NCBI GenBank assembly: GCA_034432755.1
Contig: DAOUBQ010000026.1
Location: 1 to 18,046 of the forward strand
DNA: 18,046 bases
Reading direction: 5' to 3'
Origin: UBA5195 sp034432755
GTDB taxonomy: Bacteria > Chloroflexota > Anaerolineae > Anaerolineales > Villigracilaceae
This document shows, one piece after another, positions 1 to 7,010 of the stretch. Numbering within the stretch: the first letter of the stretch is position 1; each line of letters opens with the position of its first letter. Below the pieces are notes generated by a model. The model searched no databases. It was not told where the DNA came from and was given only the letters and a program-made list of their open reading frames with translations. Made by a program: the position numbers and the translations under genes.

Positions 1-221
1 TGGCGCAGTATAAACAATCGGCGGAGTACCAGGCACGGCAGGAGCGCTACCGTCAATGGGAGACGCAGCAAGCCTATCAGTCCTACCGCGCCGGGGAGCG
101 GACGAGTTACGAGCCCGCGGCGCAGCCCAAGTCCTGGTGGCAGCGGGCTCACTTCCACTCGCCCACATGTTCTCGATGTGCTGCCAGGTATTCTTCCACC
201 AACGGACGGGCGCGAGAATAG
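1..221 (+). CDS. 3' end of an unidentified plus-strand protein (partial)
   Basis: The frame starting at base 3 is open from the left edge to a TAG at 219-221. The first 48 or so residues are rich in Gln, Tyr, Arg and Glu with alternating charge (for example QARQERYRQWETQQ) and end in a Pro-Lys-Ser-Trp-Trp-Gln segment. They look like a genuine charged, possibly helical C-terminus. The last 25 residues are simply the antisense of the GH4 3' end and look less natural. No family is recognised. If real, the gene converges on the GH4 gene with a tail-to-tail overlap of about 73 bases and no terminator between them. The natural stop may have been lost by a rearrangement at about base 148. It is the only plus-strand coding signal I find credible in the window. 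Confidence 0.4.
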   Translation, partial: AQYKQSAEYQARQERYRQWETQQAYQSYRAGERTSYEPAAQPKSWWQRAHFHSPTCSRCAARYSSTNGRARE

Positions 222-1519
222 GAGAGGACGAGCGGGTGCGCCATGAGCGCCTCGATGGCCAGTTCCCGTGAACGTTCTTGCACGGCCTGCACGGTCAGCC
301 GCTCGTAGCGTTTCACGGCTCTAATCAGCGCCAGATGTTTTTCGGGGATTTGAGCAACTGGCAGCGGGTGGATTCCGCTGCCATCCACGCGGCAGGTGAC
401 CTCGACTACATCGTCGGCAGCCAGGGCGGGAAGTGCCTCTCCATTCGGGACGTTCAGCCCCACCCAGGCCGGGCGATTTTGTTCCAGGGCTTCGATGGCG
501 CTGAACGCCACCCCGGCATAGCCCTCCCCCGCTTCTTCAGGGATGTCGCCATCAAAGGTTTCGGGGATTTCAGGGGCGGCGGAATCGCCGTGAGCGTAGT
601 GCATGTAGGTTGCGCCGCGCCGCCCGTCGTAGCCGAAGAAGATGCGCAGGGCGCGCTCGGGTTGGCGTTCTATATCCACCTGTTCCAGTTGTTCCAGCAG
701 ACGGGCGTTGAGCATCTCAATTTCCTCGCCGCGCGTCCAGCGTTCGGATTGAATTGCCTGGACAGCTCGCTCGGCGTAATAGTAATAGTACAGGTATTCG
801 TTCAGGAAAGCCCCCTGCAGGCGCACCAGTTCCGGTTCAAAAATGCCCTGGTTCTCTCGCAAGAAGTTTTCATCGTTCAAGGCAGGCTGCATCAGTTCCT
901 GTTCCCCATGCCAGGCGTGACGACAGAAGGAGAGATGGTTCAGTCCATACACTTCAGCGCGCACTTCGGGAATGGGAAGGCGATACCAGTGAGCAAGCGC
1001 ATGCTGCGGGGCATTGGCCGCATCGCAAATGCCGATGGCGCGCTGAAAACCGCTCTGGTGTAATGCCTGCGCGACCAGCCCTGCCGGATTGGTGAAGTTG
1101 AATAGCCAGGCTTGCGGACAGATTTCCTGCATCAGGCGGGCATAGTCCAACACCGCTGGAATGCTGCGCAGCGCCATGGCAAAGCCGCCGGGACCGGTCG
1201 TCTCCTGGCCCAGCACGCCGTATTTCAGCGCAATGCGCTCATCCAGCACGCGGCCATGCTCAAAGCCAGGGCGGATGGCGGTGATGACGTAATGGGCGCC
1301 CTGTAAGGCCTGGCGCGGGTCGGTGGTGTGGCTCAGGCGGAAGGGATGCCCGGCACGGTCCATCAAAACACGTGCCAGAGCGGCGAAAATCTCCAGTTTG
1401 CGGGCGTTTACATCCATCAGACAGAGTTCGCTCACGCTCAGCCGCTTCTGCCAGCGTAAGACGGTCATAACGACGAGCGGAGAACGCACCCCTCCGCCGC
1501 CAATCAATGTCAGTTTCAT
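149..1519 (-). CDS. Glycoside hydrolase family 4 (NAD+/Mn2+-dependent 6-phospho-beta-glucosidase-like)
   Basis: 456-residue cytoplasmic enzyme. GH4 enzymes cleave glycosidic bonds by an NAD+-dependent oxidation/elimination mechanism and need a divalent metal. Visible features are an N-terminal Rossmann start (KLTLIGGGGVRSP, residues 2-14), the NFTNP motif (141-145), the likely metal-binding Cys165 in GICDAA and His195 in GLNHLSF, and a tyrosine-rich stretch YLYYYYY (242-248) where the family has its catalytic base Tyr. Length fits the 6-phospho-beta-glucosidase branch. The ATG at 1519 is chosen because GGAGG lies 7 bases upstream (1527-1531) and the protein then begins directly at the Rossmann strand; longer in-frame extensions lack this. 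The ATG shares one base with the kinase stop (TAATG). No PTS component is present in the window, so whether the substrate is phosphorylated (perhaps by the neighbouring kinase) or free is open; some GH4 members act on unphosphorylated glycosides. Confidence 0.88.
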   Translation of the reverse strand: MKLTLIGGGGVRSPLVVMTVLRWQKRLSVSELCLMDVNARKLEIFAALARVLMDRAGHPFRLSHTTDPRQALQGAHYVITAIRPGFEHGRVLDERIALKYGVLGQETTGPGGFAMALRSIPAVLDYARLMQEICPQAWLFNFTNPAGLVAQALHQSGFQRAIGICDAANAPQHALAHWYRLPIPEVRAEVYGLNHLSFCRHAWHGEQELMQPALNDENFLRENQGIFEPELVRLQGAFLNEYLYYYYYAERAVQAIQSERWTRGEEIEMLNARLLEQLEQVDIERQPERALRIFFGYDGRRGATYMHYAHGDSAAPEIPETFDGDIPEEAGEGYAGVAFSAIEALEQNRPAWVGLNVPNGEALPALAADDVVEVTCRVDGSGIHPLPVAQIPEKHLALIRAVKRYERLTVQAVQERSRELAIEALMAHPLVLSYSRARPLVEEYLAAHREHVGEWK

Positions 1520-2439
1520 TATGTTGCCTCCGAAAGGTATTGTTTGAGTTGCGCCAGGGTGGGCGCAGCCCGCGCACCCCCGCGCTGGGTGACCGAGAGT
1601 CCGCCGCAGATGTTGCCATAGCGCAGACAGGTCTCTATCGTTTCGCCGCGCAACAGACCAAAGAGAAAGCCGGCGTTGAAGCAATCGCCGGCCCCGGTGG
1701 TATCCACCACTGGCAGCGAGAGGGGCGGAGACTGCCAGACCTGTTGACCTGAGCGCGCGAACGCCCCCTCCCCGCCGCGTTTGATGACCACCAGCGGGCA
1801 GTAGCGCGCCAGAATTTCAGCCGCGCTGAAGGCATCGGGCGCGCCGGTCAGTTGTCGGGCTTCACTTTCGTTGGGGGCAAAGACATCCGTCAACGCCAGC
1901 GTTTCGGTCAGACCGGGTTCATCCAGAGTTTGGGTGATGTATTGGCAATCGGTATATACGTTGCCGCCCGCTGCATGTACCAGATGAATGAGCCGACGGG
2001 CTTCTTCTGAGCCATCAAAAGGCAGGTTGACCACCCAGCGCGGCCGGGCGCGGCGAATGAATTCTTCCAGCGGTGTGCCGGGCGGGGCCGGGTCTATATA
2101 ACTGATGAAGCCACGGTCTTGCGCAAAAGAGAAGGAGAGGCTCAGGCTACGGTAAGGCGCGTCCAGAAATTCAAACAGGCTTGTATCCAGCCCTTCGCGC
2201 TGCGCTTCTTCCAATACGAAACGGCTGAAGAGGTCATTTCCCAGCCGCGCCGCCCAGCGAACCTGAACTTCCAAACGATGCAAGGCAAGCACTAGGTTGT
2301 ACGCTCCGCCCGGTGCCACCTCCAGCGCCTGGCCAAACAAGTCAGCGCCCAGGCGCGGTACCTCCGGTAGACCGGTGATGATAATATCCAGGAAGTAATC
2401 GCCGAGAACGAGGACATCACTCACAAACACAGAGATCAC
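1519..2439 (-). CDS. PfkB-family carbohydrate kinase
   Basis: 306-residue cytoplasmic sugar kinase of the ribokinase/fructokinase (PfkB) family, which transfers the ATP gamma-phosphate to a sugar hydroxyl. The N-terminal half has the substrate-side region VLGDYFLDIIITG (11-23) and the PGGAYN glycine motif (43-48). The C-terminal signature DTTGAGDCFNAGF (246-258) contains the anion hole and the catalytic Asp252. An APNESEA segment (188-194) is also typical. The start is GTG at 2439, overlapping the stop of the GH16 remnant in GTGA. A second in-frame GTG at 2430 is better spaced from the GGAGG upstream (11 bases rather than 2), so the N-terminus could be three residues shorter. The exact sugar cannot be read. 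The context suggests it phosphorylates monosaccharides or disaccharides released from the imported glycan, feeding or following the GH4 enzyme encoded next. Confidence 0.88.
   Translation of the reverse strand: MISVFVSDVLVLGDYFLDIIITGLPEVPRLGADLFGQALEVAPGGAYNLVLALHRLEVQVRWAARLGNDLFSRFVLEEAQREGLDTSLFEFLDAPYRSLSLSFSFAQDRGFISYIDPAPPGTPLEEFIRRARPRWVVNLPFDGSEEARRLIHLVHAAGGNVYTDCQYITQTLDEPGLTETLALTDVFAPNESEARQLTGAPDAFSAAEILARYCPLVVIKRGGEGAFARSGQQVWQSPPLSLPVVDTTGAGDCFNAGFLFGLLRGETIETCLRYGNICGGLSVTQRGGARAAPTLAQLKQYLSEAT
1527..1531 (-). promoter_or_regulatory. Shine-Dalgarno fixing the GH4 start
   Basis: GGAGG on the minus strand, 7 bases before the ATG at 1519. It lies inside the last codons of the upstream kinase gene and selects the short GH4 start over in-frame upstream extensions. 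Confidence 0.7.
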
Positions 2440-2858
2440 TGCCTCCAGGGTTGGAATGAAGTGCGTTGATATACCCGCACATAGTCCATCCGCATTTCCT
2501 GCGGAAAAATGGTGGTGTTATCGGGATAGCCGGGCCAATCTCCACCCACAGCCAGGTTCAACAGCAGGAAAAAGGGCTTATTGAAGACCCAGCGGTATTC
2601 GGGTGGGAACTGCTTTTTGCGCAGCGTACCGTACAGGGAACGATCCATAAACCAGCGAATTTCTTCGGCTTTTCACTCGAGGGCATAAACCTTGGTGTTG
2701 CACTGCCATTCTTGGTTTCCCCAAACGTGGCTGCCCAGGTCGAATTGCCAGCGCGCGGCATCGGGCTGAAGCCCCGCTGGACCGTAAAATTCATCATGCC
2801 AGACCAGAGTCCAGCCTTCGGGGAGGTCAGTGCTGGCAGAGAAAAGATTTTGCTTCAT
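2436..2858 (-). pseudogene. GH16 (laminarinase/beta-glucanase-like) remnant: internal deletion plus in-frame TGA
   Basis: Two pieces of one GH16 protein lie in the same frame. The first, from the ATG at 2858 (ATGA overlap with ATPase 3), carries the family opening WTLVWHDEF and a WGNQEWQ motif, then stops at TGA (2673-2675). The second continues in frame with KAEEIRWFMD, then FNKPFFLLLNLAVGGDWPG and DYVRVYQ, the normal C-terminus. Aligned from memory to GH16, the residues before the stop (KVYALE) correspond to the conserved Tyr-x-x-Glu-Trp that precedes the EEIRWFxD strand, so the TGA sits exactly where Trp (TGG) is expected. The roughly 120-130 residues that should lie between WGNQEWQ and VYALE are missing, including the catalytic ExDxxE motif. 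Total coding length is about 140 codons against about 250-280 for the family. There is no signal peptide. It is non-functional as a hydrolase on this reading, but its end codons still couple translation of the neighbours. Confidence 0.8.
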
Positions 2859-3979
2859 TCTGGATGCCCCAGCGCCTGTTCGCTTTGCGGGTCAAAAAGG
2901 CAGACCTGGCTGGCATCCACGTTCATTGTCAGGCGGACGCCGCTTTCAAAGAGGCTTTCATCAGCATTGGCAAGCAAGGCATTGACGAACAGGTCTGTCT
3001 CCAGTTTGAAGGCGACCATCACTTCGCTGGCCAGTGCCTCGACAAAGTCCACTTCAAGTGACACCGGACAGAGCAGGCTGCCTTCGGGGGCGGGGGAATC
3101 GGGTAAGAAGAACGCTGTTGGCGGAATACCGAGGATGATTTGCTCTTTGGGGTAAGCCTGAAGGACTGCTTTCCACGCTTCTGGAAGGTGGATAATGAAG
3201 TTGGGCATGACAATCACTAAATAGCCATGGGGGCCGGCGCTCAGGCGCCCGCGCAACAGGTTCATAGCAGGCGAGCCGATAAATCCGGCGACGAATACGT
3301 TTGCCGGACGGGTGAGCAGGTCGCTTGGGCTGCCGACCTGTTGCAGGCGGCCATTGGCAATGACCGCAATGTGGTCAGCCAGCGCCAGTGCTTCGGCCTG
3401 GTCGTGGGTGACATACACCGAGGGGCGGCCTTTGGCACGGTGAACCATGAGAATATCACGGCGGGCCTGGGCGCGCAGTTTGGGGTCCAGGTTAGAAAGT
3501 GGCTCGTCGAAGAGGTAAAGGTCGGCGTCTTTCGCCAGGGCGCGTGCCAGAGCGACGCGCTGCTGCTCTCCACCCGAAAGGTCCACCACCACGCGTTCGA
3601 TCAGGGGGGTCAGGTCGAGCCTGGCCGCAGCCTGCTGTACGCGGCGGCTGACTTCGTCTTTGGGAACGCCGCGGGCTTCCAGGCCGTAGGCAATGTTTTC
3701 AAAGACGTTCATGTGCGGGTAAAGCCCATAGTCCTGAAAGACCATGCCCACGTTGCGGAGGCGCGGCGGCAAATCGGTCAGGTCGCGGCCGTTGAGCAGG
3801 ATGCGCCCTGAATCGGGTGTCTCAATGCCGGCGATAATCTTCAAGATGGTGCTTTTTCCACCGCCGGAGGGCCCGACGAGAACGAAAAATTCGCCTTCGG
3901 CAACCGAAAAAGAGATGTCATCCAGCACGGTGTGGCTGCCAAAGCGTTTGGTGAGAGCGCGGACTTCCAATGCACCCAT
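2855..3979 (-). CDS. ABC transporter ATPase 3, MsmK/UgpC type
   Basis: 374-residue cytoplasmic ATPase of the CUT1 sugar-transporter class, driving import through the two permeases. Nucleotide-binding domain motifs in order: Walker A GPSGGGKST (36-44), with Gly where the family usually has Cys; Q-loop Gln82 in FQDYGLYPHM; signature LSGGE (134-138); Walker B DLYLFDE (153-159); H-loop His192 in VTHDQAEA. The C-terminal 140 or so residues form the TOBE-type regulatory region. The ATG at 3979 is preferred because AAAGGA (3993-3988) stands 8 bases upstream. An ATG three codons earlier (3988) overlaps that site and is the alternative. This copy is separated from the other two ATPases by the DUF624-like gene and overlaps the GH16 remnant by ATGA. 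All catalytic motifs are intact, so it is not a decayed copy. It may act in a heterodimer with ATPase 1 or 2, or serve another permease. Confidence 0.9.
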   Translation of the reverse strand: MGALEVRALTKRFGSHTVLDDISFSVAEGEFFVLVGPSGGGKSTILKIIAGIETPDSGRILLNGRDLTDLPPRLRNVGMVFQDYGLYPHMNVFENIAYGLEARGVPKDEVSRRVQQAAARLDLTPLIERVVVDLSGGEQQRVALARALAKDADLYLFDEPLSNLDPKLRAQARRDILMVHRAKGRPSVYVTHDQAEALALADHIAVIANGRLQQVGSPSDLLTRPANVFVAGFIGSPAMNLLRGRLSAGPHGYLVIVMPNFIIHLPEAWKAVLQAYPKEQIILGIPPTAFFLPDSPAPEGSLLCPVSLEVDFVEALASEVMVAFKLETDLFVNALLANADESLFESGVRLTMNVDASQVCLFDPQSEQALGHPE

Positions 3980-3987
3980 GAGTTCCA

Positions 3988-3993
3988 TCCTTT
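3988..3993 (-). promoter_or_regulatory. Shine-Dalgarno deciding the ATPase 3 start
   Basis: AAAGGA on the minus strand, 8 bases before the ATG at 3979. It overlaps the upstream in-frame ATG at 3988, making that earlier ATG the less likely start. Confidence 0.55.
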
Positions 3994-4006
3994 CGTGTGG
4001 AATATA

Positions 4007-4684
4007 TCACCTGGTAGCAAGGTAGAGTTGCACCTGAAAGAGGGCAATCAGCACCGGCACAATCAACAGCCAGCCGGCAACAGAGACCAGTCCCAGCAGC
4101 AGCGCCAGCAAGGAGGCCAGCCCCATGCCCAGGGTTGGGGCAGGAAAACGCCAGAAGTGGCGCAGGGATTGGCGAAAGATGCCCCAGGCAGAGAGTTCAG
4201 GACGATAAACCAGCAAAGGTCCCCAGGTCATGGCAAGGACCAGCAGGAGCAGAAAACCCAGCCGGGCGAGAACATCCACGAGGAGCCAGCCGCGCGCCGC
4301 GCTCAGCCCTGCCAGCAGTGCCAGCCAGTAGAACAGGCTGAACAGCGGCAGGAGTTTCAAAAAAGCCGGGCGGAATTGCGCTCTGAGGTGCTGCCAGAGC
4401 ATTTCGCCATCGAGAGTCGCCCCTGCGCTTAGGTCGGCAAGGGCGGCGAAGAGGGTGGCCGTAGCCGGAGGAAGCGCCAGGGCGGTATAAAGAACGAGGA
4501 CAAAGCGCAGCGGGGTCGCAATTTGTTCAACGGCAAATGCCAATAAAAGCGGCAGGCCCTGCGCGGCCCAGATCAGGTTGAGCAGAATCAGCCGCTCCAA
4601 CTGGTCTTTGACCAGGGCAAAGGAGCGCCAGAGTGGGCTGTGTTCCTCTTCAGGGCGGGGGCCGGAATCGTCAAAGAAGGGCAT
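4007..4684 (-). CDS. DUF624/YesL-like integral membrane protein
   Basis: 225-residue, very hydrophobic protein with a soluble acidic N-terminus (1-20) and about five or six membrane segments (near 31-50, 58-80, 108-128, 133-158 and 183-217). The segment LERLILLNLIWAAQGLPLL (29-47) resembles the Asn-Leu-x-Trp ... Leu-Pro core of the DUF624/YesL family, and LPPATATLF (71-79) resembles its following Pro-Ala-x-x-Ala turn. The family is commonly encoded next to CUT1 sugar transporters and glycosidases in Firmicutes and Chloroflexota, but its molecular role is not established. Here it is inserted between ATPases 2 and 3, 77 bases after the former and 27 bases before the latter. The ATG at 4684 has only a weak GAGA ribosome site. 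The family assignment is by pattern, not by search; an accessory transporter-associated membrane protein is the safe reading. Confidence 0.65.
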   Translation of the reverse strand: MPFFDDSGPRPEEEHSPLWRSFALVKDQLERLILLNLIWAAQGLPLLLAFAVEQIATPLRFVLVLYTALALPPATATLFAALADLSAGATLDGEMLWQHLRAQFRPAFLKLLPLFSLFYWLALLAGLSAARGWLLVDVLARLGFLLLLVLAMTWGPLLVYRPELSAWGIFRQSLRHFWRFPAPTLGMGLASLLALLLGLVSVAGWLLIVPVLIALFQVQLYLATR

Positions 4685-4700
4685 AGTTTCTCGGATGTCG

Positions 4701-4720
4701 GACAGCCTTTCGCGGCTGTC
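4701..4720 (-). other. Intergenic hairpin before the DUF624-like gene
   Basis: Perfect 7-bp inverted repeat GACAGCC / GGCTGTC with a 6-base loop (GCGAAA on the minus strand), inside the 77-base gap between ATPase 2 and the membrane protein. No U tract follows, so it is not a canonical terminator. A role in RNA processing or in reducing downstream expression is possible. Confidence 0.5.
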
Positions 4721-4761
4721 AATAACAGGTTCAAATCCCCTGACGGGGGCAGGCGCCTGGG

Positions 4762-5874
4762 CTACAGGGCGAGTTCGGTTTCAGCGTCAAAAAAGTGTGC
4801 TTTCTCCAGATGAACGGCCAGCGGAATTTCTTTGCCGATGTATTGGGCGGGTAGGCGGGTGCGGAAGGTGGCGGTGAAATCCTGAGCGCTTTCTTCCAGC
4901 GTGCTGAGATAGACCGCACAGCCGCTGGAGGAGGGTTCAATGACGTTCACCACGCCTTTTATCTGGTTTTCTTCGGTCACTGGGAAAGGCGCCAGGCGCG
5001 GCATGTGCAAATCCTCGGGGCGAATGCCCATTTTGAGCGACTTGCCGATGTAGGCTTTCAGCCGCTGGTTGAGGGCGGGCGGCACACGCAGCGAGAAGGC
5101 AGCATTGGACGCCCACAGGCTGTCCTGCTGGGCAACCAGGGTGATCTCGAACAAGTTGATGCTCGGCGTGCCGATGAAGTAGGCAACGAAAAGATTATGC
5201 GGATGCTCATACAGTTCGGCACCGGTGCCGATTTGTTCGATTTTACCAGCGCGCATGACCGCGATACGGTCGCCCATGGACATGGCTTCAGACTGGTCAT
5301 GGGTCACGTACACGCTGGGTTTACCCTTCTCGTGATGCAGGGTCAGGATGTCTTCGCGTGCCTGGTGACGCAATTGAGCATCGAGGTTGGCAAGCGGTTC
5401 GTCGTAGAGGTAGAGGTCGGCGTCGCGCACCATGGCGCGGGCCAGCGCCACGCGCTGACGCTCGCCGCCGCTCAACTGACGGGGCTTGCGCTGGAGCAAA
5501 TGGTCAATGCGGAAGAGGGCGGCGGCTTTCGGCACACGTTCTTTGATGATTTCAGCAGAGGCACGGCGTGCCCGCAGGCCATAGGCGATGTTCTCATACA
5601 CGGTCAGGTGAGGGAAGACGGCATAATCCTGAAAGACCATGGCTACATTGCGGTCGCGCGGGCGGATGTCGTTAACGCGGCGGCTGCCAAAGAAAATGTC
5701 GCCGGAGGTGGCTTCTTCCAGTCCAGCCAGTAGACGCAGGGTGGTTGTTTTGCCACAGCCAGAAGGTCCCACCAGGACGAGAAACTCGCCTTCTTGAATC
5801 TCAAAGAAGAGGTCGTCCACGGCTTTCTTTTCGGGGTAATGCTTACTCAGGTGAGAAACGGTGATAGCGGCCAC
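4762..5874 (-). CDS. ABC transporter ATPase 2, MsmK/UgpC type
   Basis: 370-residue cytoplasmic ATPase of a CUT1 sugar importer. Motifs: Walker A GPSGCGKTT (36-44), Q-loop Gln82 (FQDYAVFPHL), signature LSGGE (134-138), Walker B DLYLYDE (153-159) and His192 in VTHDQSEA, followed by a TOBE-type C-terminal region including MGIRPEDLHM. It matches ATPase 3 residue for residue in motif spacing, so the two are close paralogues. The start is GTG at 5874 with GAGG 6 bases upstream; the protein opens with AAITVSHLSKHY, as expected for the family. It starts 11 bases after the ATPase 1 stop. All catalytic residues are present. It probably pairs with another ATPase in the operon or forms a homodimer on the shared permeases; which combination is used is not visible. 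Confidence 0.92.
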   Translation of the reverse strand: MAAITVSHLSKHYPEKKAVDDLFFEIQEGEFLVLVGPSGCGKTTTLRLLAGLEEATSGDIFFGSRRVNDIRPRDRNVAMVFQDYAVFPHLTVYENIAYGLRARRASAEIIKERVPKAAALFRIDHLLQRKPRQLSGGERQRVALARAMVRDADLYLYDEPLANLDAQLRHQAREDILTLHHEKGKPSVYVTHDQSEAMSMGDRIAVMRAGKIEQIGTGAELYEHPHNLFVAYFIGTPSINLFEITLVAQQDSLWASNAAFSLRVPPALNQRLKAYIGKSLKMGIRPEDLHMPRLAPFPVTEENQIKGVVNVIEPSSSGCAVYLSTLEESAQDFTATFRTRLPAQYIGKEIPLAVHLEKAHFFDAETELAL

Positions 5875-5885
5875 AGGTCACCTCG

Positions 5886-7010
5886 TTAAAATAGAGTGGG
5901 AATGCCCGGCGTGTGGAGCGCGACTTCGGAATCGGCAGCGAAGAAGCAGACCTGCTCCCAGTTGGGGGCAAGGGTCAGGTGATTGACTTGGGGGGAATCG
6001 AGCGGGAGCAATACGCTGACCGGTGCGCCGGCGACTTGACCATAGGCAAAGGCCGCCCGTTCGGTGAAGATGCGCTCGATGCGGCTGACAGACATGCTCA
6101 GGGTGGGGCCGGGGCCGGGGTTGACGATCCAGGCTTCGGGTCGGGCGCCGAGCCGCAGGCGGCCCTCGGGCAGGCGTTCGGCCAGTTCGGGAGGAAGCGG
6201 CAAGGGGGGAGAATCGGCCAGGTGTAGCGCGCTGCCGTTCTTTTCCCCAACGAGAATGCTCATGGGGGGGGTGCCAATGAGGGTGGCAACAAACAAGTTG
6301 GCCGGGGAGTAGTAGAGGTCATCGAAGGTGCCGAATTGTTCCACCCGCCCGGCGCGCATGACGGCGATTCGGTCGCCCATGAAGATGGCTTCTTGCTGGT
6401 CGTGGGTGACGTAGATGGTGGTGATTTGGAAGCGCTTGAGCAGACGTTTGATTTCGGTGCGGGTGCGCTCGCGCAGTTTGGCATCCAGGTTGGAGATAGG
6501 TTCGTCCATCAGGAAGACGGTCGGGTCGCGGACGATGCAACGGGCGATGCCGACGCGCTGTTTTTCGCCGCCGGAGAGGGTGCTGACCTCGCGCTCCATC
6601 AGGTACTCAAAGCCAATGCCCATCAGTTCAGCGGTTTCGCGGATGCGCTGTTCTTGTTCTTCTGCGGTACGTTGATGGACCTCGAAGAAGTAGCTCAGGT
6701 TGTCCTTGCCTTCTTTGCCGGGGTAGAGGGCGTAATCCTGGAAAACCATGCCTACGCCGCGTTCTTGTGGCGGGAGGTGGGTGACCTCCATGCCGTTGTA
6801 AAGCAGGCGGCCTTCTTCGGGGTATTCCAGCCCGGCAATGACTTTGAGCAGGGTACTTTTGCCACAACCGGAAGGTCCGACGATGCTGACCGTTTCGCCG
6901 TCTTCGATGCTCAGGTTGACGTGGTCCAGGCCGAGTACGGGCTTCGTCTCGGCCGCTCCTAAGCCGGGGTAGTAGTATTTGACGACGTTTTCGAGGGTAA
7001 CGCTGGTCAT
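5886..7010 (-). CDS. ABC transporter ATPase 1, MsmK/UgpC-like, atypical
   Basis: 374-residue cytoplasmic ATPase, first of three in the operon and the most divergent. Walker A GPSGCGKST (45-53), Q-loop Gln91, signature LSGGE (145-149), Walker B VFLMDE (165-170) and His203 (VTHDQQEA) are intact. Two things differ from the other two: about nine extra residues between the first strand and Walker A (YYYPGLGAAETKPVLG region), and the segment after the Q-loop, which reads YPGKEGKDNLSYFFEVHQRT instead of the usual YPHxTVxENIAxGL. That segment normally contacts the permease coupling helix, so this subunit may recognise a different permease or permease face. The ATG at 7010 overlaps the permease stop (ATGA). 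The C-terminal region is TOBE-like but weakly conserved (RPEAWIV). Confidence 0.9.
   Translation of the reverse strand: MTSVTLENVVKYYYPGLGAAETKPVLGLDHVNLSIEDGETVSIVGPSGCGKSTLLKVIAGLEYPEEGRLLYNGMEVTHLPPQERGVGMVFQDYALYPGKEGKDNLSYFFEVHQRTAEEQEQRIRETAELMGIGFEYLMEREVSTLSGGEKQRVGIARCIVRDPTVFLMDEPISNLDAKLRERTRTEIKRLLKRFQITTIYVTHDQQEAIFMGDRIAVMRAGRVEQFGTFDDLYYSPANLFVATLIGTPPMSILVGEKNGSALHLADSPPLPLPPELAERLPEGRLRLGARPEAWIVNPGPGPTLSMSVSRIERIFTERAAFAYGQVAGAPVSVLLPLDSPQVNHLTLAPNWEQVCFFAADSEVALHTPGIPTLF

Noticed and set aside
1520..1684. N-terminal extension of the GH4 protein upstream of 1519
   Set aside because: It overlaps the kinase gene in another frame, has no family similarity, and the ATG at 1519 has a well-placed GGAGG.
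2673..2675. TGA read as Trp (recoded genetic code)
   Set aside because: The codon coincides with a conserved Trp, but the other genes use TGG for Trp and TGA for normal stops at several coupled junctions, and this gene also has a large deletion.
4728..4740. GGTTCAAATCCCC on the plus strand, identical to a tRNA T-loop, near a hairpin
   Set aside because: The flanking bases do not form a 5-bp T-stem with a 7-base loop (only 4 bp with a 9-base loop), the nearby hairpin has a 6-base loop rather than an anticodon arm, and no acceptor or D arm is present.
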